NCBI GenBank assembly: GCA_003290165.1
Contig: QNQO01002099.1
Coordinates: 82,239 to 146,238 of the forward strand
Direction of reading: 5' to 3'
Source of the DNA: Berberis thunbergii
Lineage: Eukaryota > Streptophyta > Magnoliopsida > Ranunculales > Berberidaceae
DNA length: 64,000 nt
Positions 1 to 11,438 of this stretch are shown here, in pieces. A program made the position numbers and the translations under genes. Positions within the stretch are counted from its first letter, which is position 1, and the number at the start of each line of letters is the position of its first letter. The notes beneath the pieces were generated by a model. It searched no databases. It was not told the DNA's origin and saw nothing but the letters and a program-made list of their open reading frames with translations.

Positions 1-537
1 CACAGCACGCTAGGCCCACACGTCTCACAGCTGTCCTCAATACTCGTAAGCCATCTTTAGGCAAGTATCTCAAGGATCTGCTTCGAACGAGCAACTACAG
101 CTGCTCTTTGCTCCCAACTAGGAAGCAAACACCAAAGTATCTTCCACACATGGAAACTCCCTTCTACGAAATGTTCTTGGATTGGGAACTATTTACCGCG
201 TATCTAGGAGCACAGAGCTAACATAGAACTTCGCTCCTATAGCACGACTCCTAATTAGAAAGGGATATCCACTAAGATTTCCTCCCTAACCTATGCCTAC
301 AATCGCCTGGTTAAACCAAGTCTCATTGCACTATAAATAAGACATGACGTTGGTAAGCTAAGGTATGCTACAAATTGTCTATTACAGCATTACACCTTCC
401 TCAAAGCCATGTCTAATTTTAGCATCGATTTGCCAGCGGCCACCACAACGGTGGTATGTGGCTCACGTGTGCTACTTGTGCAAGTCAAAAGGTCAGTAGG
501 AACCAGATCGAAGCAGGGAGCAAAAAACGATGCATCA
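1..537 (+). repeat. 5' LTR (3' part) of a Tat-lineage Ty3/gypsy element, copy A
   Basis: This LTR runs off the left edge of the window. It aligns by eye with three other LTR copies here: 5139-5855, about 9445-10113, and the reverse complement of 63338-64000. Shared blocks include a TATA-like CTATAAATAAGACATGA near 340 and the CCACCACAACGGTGG palindrome near 440. It ends in ATCA at 537, directly before a primer-binding site. The reverse-strand copy suggests that over 200 bases of this LTR lie outside the window. It should act as promoter for the decayed gag-pol downstream. Confidence 0.8.
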
Positions 538-539
538 GT

Positions 540-559
540 TTGGCATCGTCCGTGGGGAC
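540..559 (+). other. Primer-binding site of the Tat-type element
   Basis: TTGGCATCGTCCGTGGGGAC follows the LTR end by two bases. It resembles the TGGCGCCGTCTGTGGGGA-type primer site usual in Tat/Athila-lineage plant retrotransposons. It fixes the 5' LTR boundary and the + orientation. Confidence 0.7.
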
Positions 560-612
560 GACATAGCTCGTAACTTTACACTAAGCGTCATCTCCTTTCA
601 TAACATAGAGAG

Positions 613-1190
613 ATGGTGACCACCAGGTCACGCAAGCAACGAGGAACCAAGGGACACATCCAACACTCAGGTCATCCTTGTGTTGTATCTTTCAGCGGTT
701 CATGCCGTGCATGGGCATCCAACTCACGGCCTCACATCGACGATAGCATCACCGAACCCCGAATCGAATAAACAATTTCTTTTCGTGCACCACGCTCTGT
801 CAACAATGAGGGTGCTCACATCACTGAAGCAAAGGCCTGACAAGACAATAGAAACGTGTCTAACCCATTTTAACAGTGAGTTAACCACCATCCGCACGTG
901 CAACGACTCAACGGTTGTTTCGACCTTCATTAACGGATTGTGAAGGAGAAAGTTTTACAATTTCTGAAGCTGGACCCTCCGACGAACATGACAGACTTGA
1001 CAAAGAAAGCACGAAAATTCATTACCATGAGAGCGGAACAAAGAAGAATCGAACCCGAGGAGCCATCGGGCAACAGAATACATGTGCTTCACGAAGCACA
1101 TTCAGAGTCGAAACTATTCATCAGGTCTAGAAAAAAGGCTTTACAAGGTATGAGGATCCAAGCCATACGTGGCGAACAACCGACATAACA
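613..1190 (+). pseudogene. gag remnant (Tat-type Ty3/gypsy)
   Basis: A Met codon at 613 opens the reading, but several stops and frame changes follow. The clearest stretch is at about 780-943, where the translation contains SLKQRPDKTIETCLTHFNSE and ends in FINGL, the pattern of the retrotransposon gag capsid-like domain. After a frame change at about 940, KVLQFLKLDPPTNMTDL continues the usual gag C-terminal part. No zinc knuckle was found. In life the product would form cytoplasmic virus-like particles. It is non-functional here. Confidence 0.65.
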
Positions 1191-1229
1191 CACTGGGAGG
1201 CGAGCTCCACCTGCGCCTCTGGTATTTAC

Positions 1230-1705
1230 AGAAAAGGAGGTAAGAAGGTCCCTAGTTGATACAAGGAGTTCGATGAACGTCTTTTTCCTCTGTACACTCC
1301 ACAACATGCAGCTAGATGAAGCAACATTGAGTCTTGATGATCGTTCAGTGATCGACTTCAGTGTCGAAAAATGGTCCCCGTGGGAAGGATACAACTGACA
1401 GTAACCGCGGGAGAACAGCTAACTCATAAAACCCTGTTTCAAGAGTTCATAGTAATCGACACGCCTTCGGTGTATAATGCAGTTCTAGGAAGACCTTGGA
1501 TACACTAGATGGGAGCAACGGTTTTCACCCTGCACCAATGCGTCAAGTACCCAACGAATCAAATGGTCAGTACATTAAAAGGGGATCAGTCGGCGACCAG
1601 AGACCGACCATCCTCAGCAAGCCGTCAATCCAACGGCCAAGACTACTCTCTGTTCAACTAGAAGCATCGTGGAAGAATGGTCGGCATCAGGTAACGAGGC
1701 ACTAG
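1230..1705 (+). pseudogene. Aspartic protease remnant of the Tat-type element
   Basis: The reading EVRRSLVDTRSSMNVFF near 1236 matches the retropepsin active-site region, but the usual DTGSS is DTRSS, so the flap-supporting Gly is lost. After a frame break at about 1400 the conserved tail resumes with FIVIDTPSVYNAVLGRPWIH (about 1446-1505), then a stop, then a CVKYPTNQ block. In functional elements this protease cleaves the gag-pol polyprotein. The mutated active site and stops make it inactive. Confidence 0.7.
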
Positions 1706-1929
1706 TAAGCCCTCGAGGCTGACCCAATGCCAGACAACCAAAGGAAGAGACCGTTACGGCCTACCTCGACATCCCTTAAAACAACAAAGCCATTCAGATC
1801 GGCTCCCGCCTAAGCAAGGTAGTAGCAAAGCAACTTACGGAGCTGCTACAGCAACCAAGACATCTTCACCTAGACCATGTGCAATATGGTAGGAGATCGA
1901 TCCGACGATAACCACTTATTGCCTCGAAG

Positions 1930-2520
1930 TTGACCCTTCAAAAAATCGGCAGACAAAATAAAAGGCATGTAGAGCCTGAAAGGAATGCAATCATAAACGA
2001 CGAAGTGCGGCATCTACTCAACGCAAACATGATCAAGGAAGCACGATACCCTGATTCGCTAGCAAACACTAATCTGGTAAAAAAGAAAAATGGGAAGTGG
2101 AGAGTGTGCGTAGACTACAGTGACCTCAACAAAACCTGCCCAAAGGACAACTTCCTACTCCCCTGCTCAGTGCGTAGACGCCACTTCGAGACATGAAAAC
2201 TATTTTCATGACGGAAAAAAGAATATACTGCTATAGAGTAATGCCTTTTGGCATGAAAATGCTGGAAATACTTACCAACGATTGGTCAATCGAATGTTCA
2301 AAGAATAGATCAGCAAAATATGGAAGTATACATTGATGACATGTTGGTTAAAAGCCTTCACAGCTACGACCACGAACAATATCTTTCCAAAGCATTTGAC
2401 CAACTCAAAAAATACCGGATGAAACTCAACCCACAAAAGTGCACATTTGAAGCCGAGTCTAGGAAATTCTTAGGTTATATAGTAAACAAAAGGGGAATCA
2501 AGGCCGATCCTAAATAGATT
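1930..2520 (+). pseudogene. Reverse transcriptase remnant of the Tat-type element
   Basis: The first part (1930-2196) reads like Ty3/gypsy RT, with RVCVDYSDLNKTCPKDNF followed by an LP block. The sequence then jumps from about VDATSRHE to TEKRIYCYRVMPFGMK. About 25 residues that normally hold the first catalytic Asp (FMDAYSGYNQ-type motif) are missing. Frames shift again before MEVYIDDMLVKS at 2320, which keeps the YxDD catalytic pair. The C-terminal part, KCTFEAESRKFLGYIV, is intact to a TAG at 2518. Dead enzyme. Confidence 0.85.
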
Positions 2521-3546
2521 CAGGCCCTTCTCGACATGAAATCTCTTACCAATATCAGAGACATTCAGAGCCTGACTGGGAGGGTAGCAGCACTCAACAG
2601 ATTTATATCAAAGTCATCCGACAAATGCCTCTCATTCTTCAAGATACTAAGAGGAAGCAAAAGGTTTTCATGGAACGACAAATGTGAACAAGCCTTTCAA
2701 AACCTGAAAGCATACATGAGGAGTCCAGAACTACTCTCAAATCCCGCAATAGGTGAAACACTATACTTGTACCTATCTGTTTCAAAACACGCTGTCAGTA
2801 CGGCCCTCATACAAAATTACCAAGGAACCCAGAGGCTAGTGTACTACACCAGCAAACCTTCATGGAGGAGGAAGCACACTACCCGAAACTGGAGAAGTTG
2901 GCTCTAACACTAGTCATATCCTCCAAAAACTAAGGCCTTATTTTCAGACCCACTCTATAACAGTCCTGACCAAGCATCCACTCCGCTCGGTATTAGATAA
3001 ACCCGAGCTATCTGACAAGATGGTGAAGTGGTCGGTAGAACTCGAGTAGTTCAACATAAACTATGTACCAATAACCGCCATCAAAGCCAAGGAACTCGCA
3101 AATTTCATCGTTGAATTTACTGGGAGAGAAGAGCCGAATATAAACTACCAACTCTCGAAATCAAATCTCCAAACATGGACCCTGCGCTGCGACGGATCCT
3201 CGACCGATCACACTCCGTTCCCCCAACGGTTTCACTTTCGAAAAGGCAATCAGGTTCGGCTTCCTTGCTTCAAATAATGAGGTCGAATACGAAGCACTCA
3301 TGTCAAGCCCAAAGCTAGCTTAGGGATTGGCATAGATCACCTAACAGCGTACAACGACTCAAGACTGATGGTCAACCAAGTCAAAGGAGATTTCAATAGC
3401 AAAGACCCCCGCATGAGAGCCTACCACGACAAGGTACTTGGCATAATGGGCAGATTCAAAAGCTGTCAGCTCACGCAGTGCCCCCGAGACGACAACCAAA
3501 GAGCTGACGAGCTAGCAAAAAAAGCCTCAGCCTCCAAGGAAGTCTA
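2521..3546 (+). pseudogene. Dual RNase H region (gypsy RNase H plus extra archaeal-type RNase H)
   Basis: From 2536 the reading carries the RT-RNase H connection (SLTGRVAALNRFISKSSDK, FSWNDKCEQAFQNLK) and the start of the ordinary RNase H (LYLYLSVSKHAVSTALI). A second RNase H follows at about 3178-3545: a CDGSS start, then YNDSRLMVNQVKGDF, then RDDNQRADELAKKAS. A second, archaeal-type RNase H between the first one and integrase is a known hallmark of the Tat lineage and is the main reason for this assignment. Frameshifts near 2900 and 3250 and stops break the chain. Confidence 0.75.
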
Positions 3547-3599
3547 GAGCGGTCTCATTGAATATAAAGAGAAATCAAGCCTCGGCGAGAAAGAACACA

Positions 3600-4862
3600 G
3601 AGATATTTGCACAACAAAAGCACAACCAAATTGGATGACTCGGATACTAGAATATATAGCGATCAGAGCCCTACTAACCAAGAAGGCCGAAACACGAAGA
3701 CTTATAAACAGGGTCGCAAGGTACACTCTCCTGAACGATAAGTTATATAGGAGGTTGGTAATAGGGCCCTTGCTTCGATGCCTATCGCCTTCAGGGGCAA
3801 GCCAAGTCTTGGGCGCCATTCACAATGGCATATGCAGAAATCACCCAGGCGGGAGAACCCTTGCCCATAAGGCCATGACTCTAGGCTATTACTGGTCTAC
3901 GATGCAGTGAGACACTAAAGACATCGTCCGCAAGTGCAACAAATGCCAGAGGTTCGCGCTACACACCCATATGCTAGCACGACCGCTAATCCCAATGACT
4001 AGTCCATGGTCGTTCGCACAATGGAAAATGGACATCGTCGGGTCGCTTCCAGTGTCAACTGGTAAAAATATCCTCCTTGTCTCCATCGACTACTTCACCA
4101 AGTGGGTCGAGGCTGAGCCCCTATTTAGAATAGGACAGGTCCAGATCAAAAAATTCATATGGACCACCATCGTCTATAGATTTGGCATCCTCAAAGCATT
4201 GGTCAGTGACAACGAAACCCAGTTTGAAGGTAGCAAGGCTAACAAACTGTGCAAAAGTTTGGGAGTCAAACACCACTTCTCCTCACCAAGACACCCCCAG
4301 GCCAACGGCCAAGCGGAAGTTACTAACAGGACAATCTTAGAAGCCAACAAAAGAAAACTTGATGCAGCCAAAGGAAAATGAGTCTCAGAGCTACTAGGAA
4401 TATTCTAGGCATATCAAACAACTAAGAAAATCTTTACCGAAAAGACACCCTTCGCCCTAGCATATGGGTCAAAAGCTATGGTTCCAGTGGAGCTCGAGGT
4501 GCCATCCTTTCGGATGGCAGAGTTCAGACCAAACGGCAACGAGAAGCCTTACGTGTGGGACTAGACCTCCCCGACGAAAAATGGAATCTAGCATCCGCCA
4601 AGATAGCCGCCTACCAACAACGGATGGTGCAATACTACAACAACAAGATCAAGCCACACAAATTCAAGGTGGGAGATTAGGAACTCAGGAAGACCCAACA
4701 AAACACCAAGGAAGCCTAAGCAGGAAAGCTAAATCCGAATTGGGAAGGACCTTATAGAGTTGCCAAATCAACAGACCGGGAACATACTGGCTGGAAGACG
4801 CCGATGGTGATGGGCTTAAACGACCATGGAATGTAGAGCATCTGAAAAATATTATCAATAAA
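3600..4862 (+). pseudogene. Integrase remnant of the Tat-type element
   Basis: The zinc-binding part (H near 3823, H at about 3841, CNKCQ at about 3936) precedes the core. The D-D-E residues are visible in WKMDIVG (about 4027), ALVSDNETQF (about 4197) and ANGQAEVTNR (about 4304). The C-terminal end can be followed through frame changes to RPWNVEHLKNI near 4827, the normal end of Tat pol. In-frame stops at about 3908, 4379 and 4408 and frameshifts after 4460 show it is dead. Confidence 0.85.
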
Positions 4863-5138
4863 AAAAAATCTTTTACCAAAATTTCCATTGTTGTCCGTTA
4901 TAACCCTATACCAACCCGGCTATGACCAAACTCAAATATCAGCCCAAAGTCTAATCGCCTTTGCGCAGATCATGACGACGGAGGAAGTGAGAGTCTAGTC
5001 AGCGTTGGTCTGCTAATGAAAACGACTCGCCAAGGGATCATTGCTCTCAATACAGACAATGATCGTCGAACTTGCCAGGTAAGCTCTGCCAGTTTGTGAC
5101 TGATGACGACTGCTTATGGTGCCCAAAGCCTAATCTGT

Positions 5139-5855
5139 ATTGGGAACTATCTCCCGCATATCTAGGAGCTCAGAGCTAACAGGAAACTTTCCTCCTACAG
5201 CACAACTCCTAATCAGATAGGGATATCCATGAAGATCTCCTCCCTAATTTACGCCTATGATGACCTAGTTAAACCAGGACTCCTTGTAGAGCTGAAAATG
5301 GAACTGGCTTACATCAGTTTTAAAATTTTCAAACCGAACCGACCATTAACAAAATCGAATCGATTCTAATTTATGCAAACCATAACCGAAACCGACTAAA
5401 ATCAAAACAAAACCGAAATAAAACCGAACCAGCCGACTATTTTAAACATATTGTATTATTTATATATAAAATATATATTATTTATTATATATATTCGGTC
5501 GGTTCGGTTTGGTAGGTTAAAATCACATAGAAATCGAAAACCGAACCGACTACTTCGGTTTTGAATTTTTTAAAACCAAAACGATTGGTTCGGTTTAGAT
5601 TGATTCGGTCGGTTGATCGATTTTTTGTTCAGCCCTAACTTCTTGTCCTATAAATAAGACATGATGTTGGTAAGTTAAGGTATACTACAAATTCCCTGTT
5701 ACAACATTACACCATCCTCAGAGCCATGTCTGACTTTAGCATCGGAGTGTCATCGGCCACTACAACATTGGTCCATGGTTCATGTGTGCTACTTGTGCAG
5801 GTCAACAAGTCAGCAGGAACCAGATTTGAGCAGGGAGTGAAAAATGACTACATCA
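5139..5855 (+). repeat. Internal LTR fragment of the Tat-type element, copy B
   Basis: Starting at ATTGGGAACTAT it aligns with copy A from position 155 to the LTR end (ATCA at 5855). It lacks the LTR 5' half. Tandem-repeat units lie on both sides, so it is not in the normal place of a complete 3' LTR. It is closer to copy A than to the copy at about 9445-10113. The TATA region is split by a 351-bp hAT-like insertion. Confidence 0.75.
5287..5637. mobile_element. Non-autonomous hAT-like element inside LTR copy B
   Basis: The ends are TAGAGCTGAA on the left and TTCAGCCCTA on the right, which gives inverted repeats of the TAGGGCTG type. Flanking 8-bp duplications differ by one base: ACTCCTTG at 5279-5286 and ACTTCTTG at 5638-5645. 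The interior carries inverted AACCGAACCGACC / GGTCGGTTCGGTT blocks around an AT-rich centre. No coding capacity. Removing it restores the LTR TATA region to match copy A. Confidence 0.8.
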
Positions 5856-6639
5856 ACAATGATGGCCAAACTTGACCAAAGTTTTGTCAGTTCATTAAGA
5901 CTGATGAAGAGAACTTCTGGTCCACTGTAATGCCTAGTCCGCCAAGAGCGGACAAATATGGTTTAGAAGGTGAAAGTCTAGTCAAAGCTTGTGAAGCATG
6001 ATCAAGATGACTTGCCAGGGATCATTGTCCAACCATAAACAATGATGGTCGAACTTGACCAAAGTTTAGTTAGCTCATTAAGACTGATGAAGACAACTTT
6101 TAGTCCGCTCTAACACCTCATTGTTCGACCATAGACAATGATGGCCGAACTTGACCAAAATTTAATCAGCTCATTAAGACTGATGAAGACAACTTCTGGT
6201 CCGCTCTGACGCCTAGTCCGCTAAGAACAAAGATGACTTAGAAAGTGGGAGTCTAGTCAGAGCTCGTGAAGCCTGATTAAGATGGCTTTCCAAAGATCAT
6301 TGTCCGACCATAGACAATGACCTGACCAAAGTTTAGTCAGTTAATTAAGGTTGATGAATACAACTTCTGGTATGTTCTACAGCCTAGCTTGCCAATAGCG
6401 GATTAAGATGGCTTGAGAAATTGAAAGTATAATTAACTTATGGATTCAAATGATTTATGGTCCGCCAAGAATGCTTGACTTCAAAAGCGCATACAAGTTG
6501 AGTGGTTAGAACTCACAGGAACAAGTTAACTAGACAATTCCCAGACTTAGTGAAATTTCATGTCTAAAGACCAACACCATGGCAAGGCAATACAGAATAG
6601 ATTCAGCAAGAAGAGTCTAGAAAATACAAGTGCAAAGTG

Positions 6640-9190
6640 TTACTTAACAGGAGTTGGGCTTAACAGGAAAAGAAACAGGGAATGGCTCTGTGAGGACTAC
6701 GGCTTCGGCATCCTGATCTGGATCATCCTCTTCTTGTGAATGATCATAAACTTCTTCAAACTTCACATAGTTCACCTGTCTGTAATAAGAGAGATCCCAG
6801 TCAGCATGATCCTCTTCCATTAACTCCGACAGCTCTAGCCTTCATTTCACCACTCTGCTAAACTAGAACGTGCCCTGAGCCTTGAAAAGCTCCTCCTCAT
6901 GAGCATTTGACTCCACAAGCTCTCACTCCGCCAACTCCACCCTATTCACCAATGCATAAGCATCAGCTCTGGATTGCTCAGTGCTTAGCTTATATTTGAT
7001 CAAGCTGAGCTCATTTTGCGTCCGGAGAAGTTGTTTTTTTCCTGCCTTTACGCACTTAGCATTGAAACCAATGTCGGCATCCAGCTGCCGACATCGGGCA
7101 GCCCATTCAGATTCCTTGCTGTTATTCTCAATGTTCGGAGCCTAAATTTCATACTGCATCTTGGCCATAGTCTCCCTGGCAAGCTTCAGGTCGTGCTGGG
7201 CATGACTCAACTCTTCCTCCAACCTGTCCTCCACAGACACCACTTCTGCCAAATCAGACTTAAGTGACTCCAAGTGAACCCTTTGAGCCTCCAATTTGTC
7301 AGCAAGGCCTCCAAATGGACCTTCGATTGAGCGGGCCTTTGTCTTGAATTAACACCCGCTTAATCAGCCTTGCCTTCAAAATGCTTATTCAATAACTCAA
7401 TCTCGTGGAGAGCATCGAAATACAACTTCTGCAGATGTGCAAAAACTCGTTCCATGGTGTACACTCTCTCACAAGCAACCTCTACCTCTGTTCTAGCAAC
7501 GACAACTTGGTTTAGATATGACATCCCCGGCATCAGATGTCTCTATCCCTTGACCATACGCTCACCCTGTGTATCTCCTTTTAGCTTCGGAACAAGATTG
7601 GCCAACCAATTGTACCACCTACTTATATGCTTTCTGGAAACATAATAAATATCCACTTCCTTATGCCAGTCCTGATTGCTCATTTTCACCATATCTGGGG
7701 AAAAAAATTGATCCACGCATCTAGATGAAGATCTTTTTGGCCCACAAACACTCCAGCACCACCCTTCACCGTCTTCACAGCATTTGGAGCCACCTCCACC
7801 ATTTTCTACTTGCAAACAGCGACTGGCTCCTTCTCACTTGCCAATTCAGGAGCAATTGAAAGGGAGGAAGGTAGGAAAGCACTCCTCAGATCGACTGCCA
7901 CCTTCAGTCGAGGTTGAGAACCAAAGGGAGGGCATTACAGACGACGATGGGGGACATTTCACAGTAGGGGCGACGGTCGGGAGATATTTTGCCAGACTGA
8001 GAGGACTCTTGCTCCAAAGAGGGGTCATATTTGAAGTCCTTCAGAGGAAAAAAGAAAAAGGAGTCTAGCCAGCATAAGGTGAGGCAGCCATTCCTGCCTG
8101 CAGTAGCAAGTTGTTCAAAACCTTCGTCTGCTCATTGTTCAGCTTCATCACATCCTCTACTGCTACCATTCTAAGGTACTCGCTATCCAAGTTAGGAAGG
8201 GAAATAGGAGCTTTAGCCTGAGTATCTTGTCTCTCAAACATGACAAATTCCCTTTTTGTGAATGCAATAAGTTCCTTCTCCGCCACATTTAACCCCTCCT
8301 CCAAAGGGGCTAATAATCTGGAAGTAGTCTTAGCCACATTTCGAGGCTTCTTAGAAAGCAGATATGAGAAGTGTATTGCATCCAACTCCGCCTTCCTTGA
8401 CGGACTAAGAATCTTGACCTTTGGGAGTTTCCTCTTATTCGAAGGAGGTCTGCCAGTAGGCTTTGACTTTGAGATTCTGAAAGAGTGGGAGCCTCATGTC
8501 AGTAACCGCTACGCTTGATATTGTCAAGCTGCACAACATCTTCCATTCTCATGAAGGGTAGTTCAGAAATTTGGTCCAAGGCTTTTTTCCTCTAAAAAAA
8601 AGGGCGCTGGAAGTTTTTCTACAAAAACAACAGTTCAATATGCAATCAACTTGGAGCAATAAAGGTCTTATACTCACTCTGTTGTTTAAACTTCCGATTG
8701 ATCGGAGAACTTGATCAAAGTACTTCGAATCTGCAGAAATCATAAAGCAATTATTCTACCAGAACTTAAAATTATCAAGCAGAGTGCCCAAACAGGTAAC
8801 CACAACACACAGATAGCATGCTCGTTTAACTGAGGAGAGGTCAGTAGTTGGATCACCCTCGAAGGCCAACGTCATTCACCCTGATCAAAACAACAATCAA
8901 AGTTTTGTACCCATTTGGCACGAGGAATGTTAAGGTACGCTAAGAAGCGCCAAATATCTTCAACGACAGGAAAATGAACGCCTGAATGGAACATGCCCAT
9001 GTGCAAGCAAATGAATCCACTCAGAGGAGAAAATGGTGTCTAACCAGCTCCCAATGTAAAGAGACCCAGATCATCGAGGATCTGATATTTTTCACGAAAA
9101 TCCACCAAATCCGAAATTAACCTCTCCATGAAAAACGCAACCTTCAGCGACTAGTTTTATCATAAAACTGATTTTGGCCCTCCATTGAAA
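6640..9190 (-). pseudogene. Antisense ORF remnant of a Tat-type element
   Basis: Read on the minus strand, with several stops and frame changes. The N-terminal part at about 9160-8880 gives VAFFMERLISDLVDFREKY and then FSPLSGFICLHMGMFHSGVH and a FLAYLNIPRAKW block. That pattern occurs in the extra antisense ORF of Grande/Tat-type elements. The middle part covers 8385-8065 and 7815-7543. A long coiled coil follows at about 7260-7140 (SVEDRLEEELSHAQHDLKLA), then an acidic tail near 6780-6700 (HSQEEDDPDQDAEAVV). The role of this protein in the family is unknown. Too broken here to be expressed intact. Confidence 0.6.
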
Positions 9191-9444
9191 AGTGTATGAA
9201 CCTTTGATTACAATTGCAAACACGAAAGTTAAACAGAGCAAGAACACAGAAGCAAAGTGACAAAGTAGAGTCTCGGAAAAATTGCAAAAAAAAAAAAAAA
9301 AAAAAAATCAACTCTGCAAGGAGGAAGACTTATATAAAGGTGAAAAAGTTTGCGCCTTTTTTAGCAGTCATGTGCGCAATTAATGATTGTGCCGCACGAG
9401 AAAACATTTCAGACTCAATCATCACAACTATCTAGTTCCCTTAT

Positions 9445-10113
9445 GACGTAACTTAACGGACCGGCGAGCTGGCCCACTAACTCGGGGAGAGCAGTTGATG
9501 ATACATCAAACTGTCTTGTAATCTAATCCATACACGTGGCATGATGATCTCGTCGACAAAGTGGAGCGAGCCCAAATAAACGCCCAATATGATCCATCCC
9601 AAACGACAGATAATCAAGCCCTGATCACTCCAAGCCCACTGAGGTGAGTATCTAAGAATTGGACCCATGCAATCAGGCATTTTTCAGTCCATAAGTCAAA
9701 TGATCAAACCCAGAACCCATAAGACCAAATAAGGCAAGTATCTAGGAGTTTGACCTAAGACAAACAGGCCAGTAATGCACTGACTCCTAGTAGGAAACAA
9801 TCATCAGAGTATAAGTCGTGCATGGAAACTCTCCAGCATGGACAACTGAGAAGGATCTCTAACTGATATCTTTCATTAAAGCACACCACCAAAAGCATAG
9901 CTGAATAATGACTCTTGCATGATAATATATAACAAGGTTGAGGAATAAAGGTACGCTACAGAACCCTAATCTCAATCAATACACCATTCTCTACACCTTG
10001 TCTGAATTTAACATCAGTGTCATCGGCCGCCACAACGGTGGTTTTTAGCTCAAGTCTGTTCCTTGTGCAGGTCAAGGTCAAGGAGAACGGATCTATCAAC
10101 TTCATTATCATCA
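9445..10113 (+). repeat. Tat-type LTR, copy C (probable 3' LTR)
   Basis: It shares CCCACTAACTCGGGG near the start, ATGATGATCTCG, AAGTATCTAGGAG, and an end block CGGCCGCCACAACGGTGG ... CCTTGTGCAGGTCAA with copies A, B and D. It is clearly more diverged from A than B is, and no primer site follows it. The exact left boundary is uncertain (a TGACGTAACTT at about 9443 is a candidate). It could be the 3' LTR that belongs with the antisense ORF. Confidence 0.65.
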
Positions 10114-10920
10114 CATAACAGATTTAAACCATCAAAGAGAAGTATTTGCGTATGGTGTTGAATGTCGAGAGTGCTTTCAATTTAAGATTTGGCATCTCCA
10201 CCTTCGTGGAAAAAAAAACCTAGCTACACTCCTACAATTTTAGGTACTACGATCAACAAAAGTGTAAGAAAACCATCAAATAAACATGCAAGAGAAGTAA
10301 AGTGAACTAGTGAAGGGAACAACACTTGCATACAACCATACAACCCATTGCCCAATGGTTTCACTAGGCAAGGAAGGAAGGTTTTGCACGGTTTGAAATT
10401 TTAGAAGTTGCAAGCACTCAACATATGACTATTTTACACTATGCTTTAATGTGTAGACGAATTAGATTTACCCAGCCAATGACATGTCTGAGTGTGGGTG
10501 CTCTAATGGCTCTTAGGTAAAGAGAATTGAAAATATGAGAGCATACCTTCTTGCAGCCAAAAAGAGAAAACCAAACCTCGAGAACGTACAAATTTTTTGG
10601 TATACATTATCACCCAGTGTAAATGAACAGATAGAGAACGATCCTGTGGACATTAAAAAGTTGTCTAACGCCCTAATTGGATCAGGGTAGCACATAACAA
10701 GAAATTATTGCTTACCAATGTCTTTACAAAAGATTTGAAAAGGCAGCGATCACTCCACACTACCATTTCCTCTTTCTCACACAACCATTGAGTTTTTTTT
10801 TTTTTTTTTACTTACTCACACCACAAAAACATATGCATAACTTAACATAGCAACTCAAACTCAAAACGCAAAAACGCAAAACAAGGTAACTTTCAACCAA
10901 TTTAAACCCTCAATTAATAC
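10114..10920. other. Unassigned spacer
   Basis: AT-rich sequence with a T run near 10794-10810. No ORF with recognisable motifs and no paired repeat ends were seen. Confidence 0.5.
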
Positions 10921-11420
10921 TGATTCTCAAACTCACAAAAATAGTAGTATTATGAGTTATTTAATAAACACAACTTGAATCACTTGAAAATGTTTTGAAA
11001 TGAGCAAGTCATAATTATTTTACTAAAGTCGCGCAAATCTGTCTTGCAATGAAAATGGGAGTGTCCCTGACTTTCGGCCAACTTATATGCTCGATCAAGA
11101 TCGATTCTCAAGTTCATTCAAACACAAAAATTGTAGTACTATGAGTTATCTAATAATCAAAATTTGAATCACTTGAAAATGTTTTGAAATGAGCAAGTTA
11201 TGATCATTTTACTAAAATCACGCAAATTTGTCTCGCAGTGAAAACGGGATAGTGTTCCTGACTTTCAGCCAACTTACGTGCTCGATCAAGACCGATTCTC
11301 AAGTTGATCAAACAAATATTTTAGTACTCTGAGTTATCTAATAAACACAGCTTGAATCACTTGAAAATGTTTTGAAATTAGCAAGTAATGGTAATTTTAC
11401 TGAAGTTGCACAAATCTGTC
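10921..11420. repeat. Tandem repeat, about 181-190 bp, nearly three copies
   Basis: Copies start at 10921, 11102 and 11293 with GATTCTCAA. They share TGAGTTATCTAATAA, TTGAATCACTTGAAAATGTT and TTTTACTAAAGTC. The third copy runs into an inverted repeat at 11439. No coding capacity. Confidence 0.85.
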
Positions 11421-11438
11421 CAAAAAGTGCAAAATCTC

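Larger units (their letters stand above)
4975..6480 (+). repeat. Tandem-repeat 3' untranslated region of the Tat-type element, units of about 180 bp
   Basis: Diverged units share ACAATGATGG, CGAACTTGACCAAAGTTTAG, ATTAAGACTGATGAAGACAA and CTTCTGGTCCGCTCT. One unit lies at about 4975-5138. Four or five, some truncated, run from 5856 to about 6480. The array is interrupted by an LTR fragment at 5139-5855. Tandem arrays between pol and the 3' LTR are known for Tat-lineage elements and are considered sources of satellites. Confidence 0.75.
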
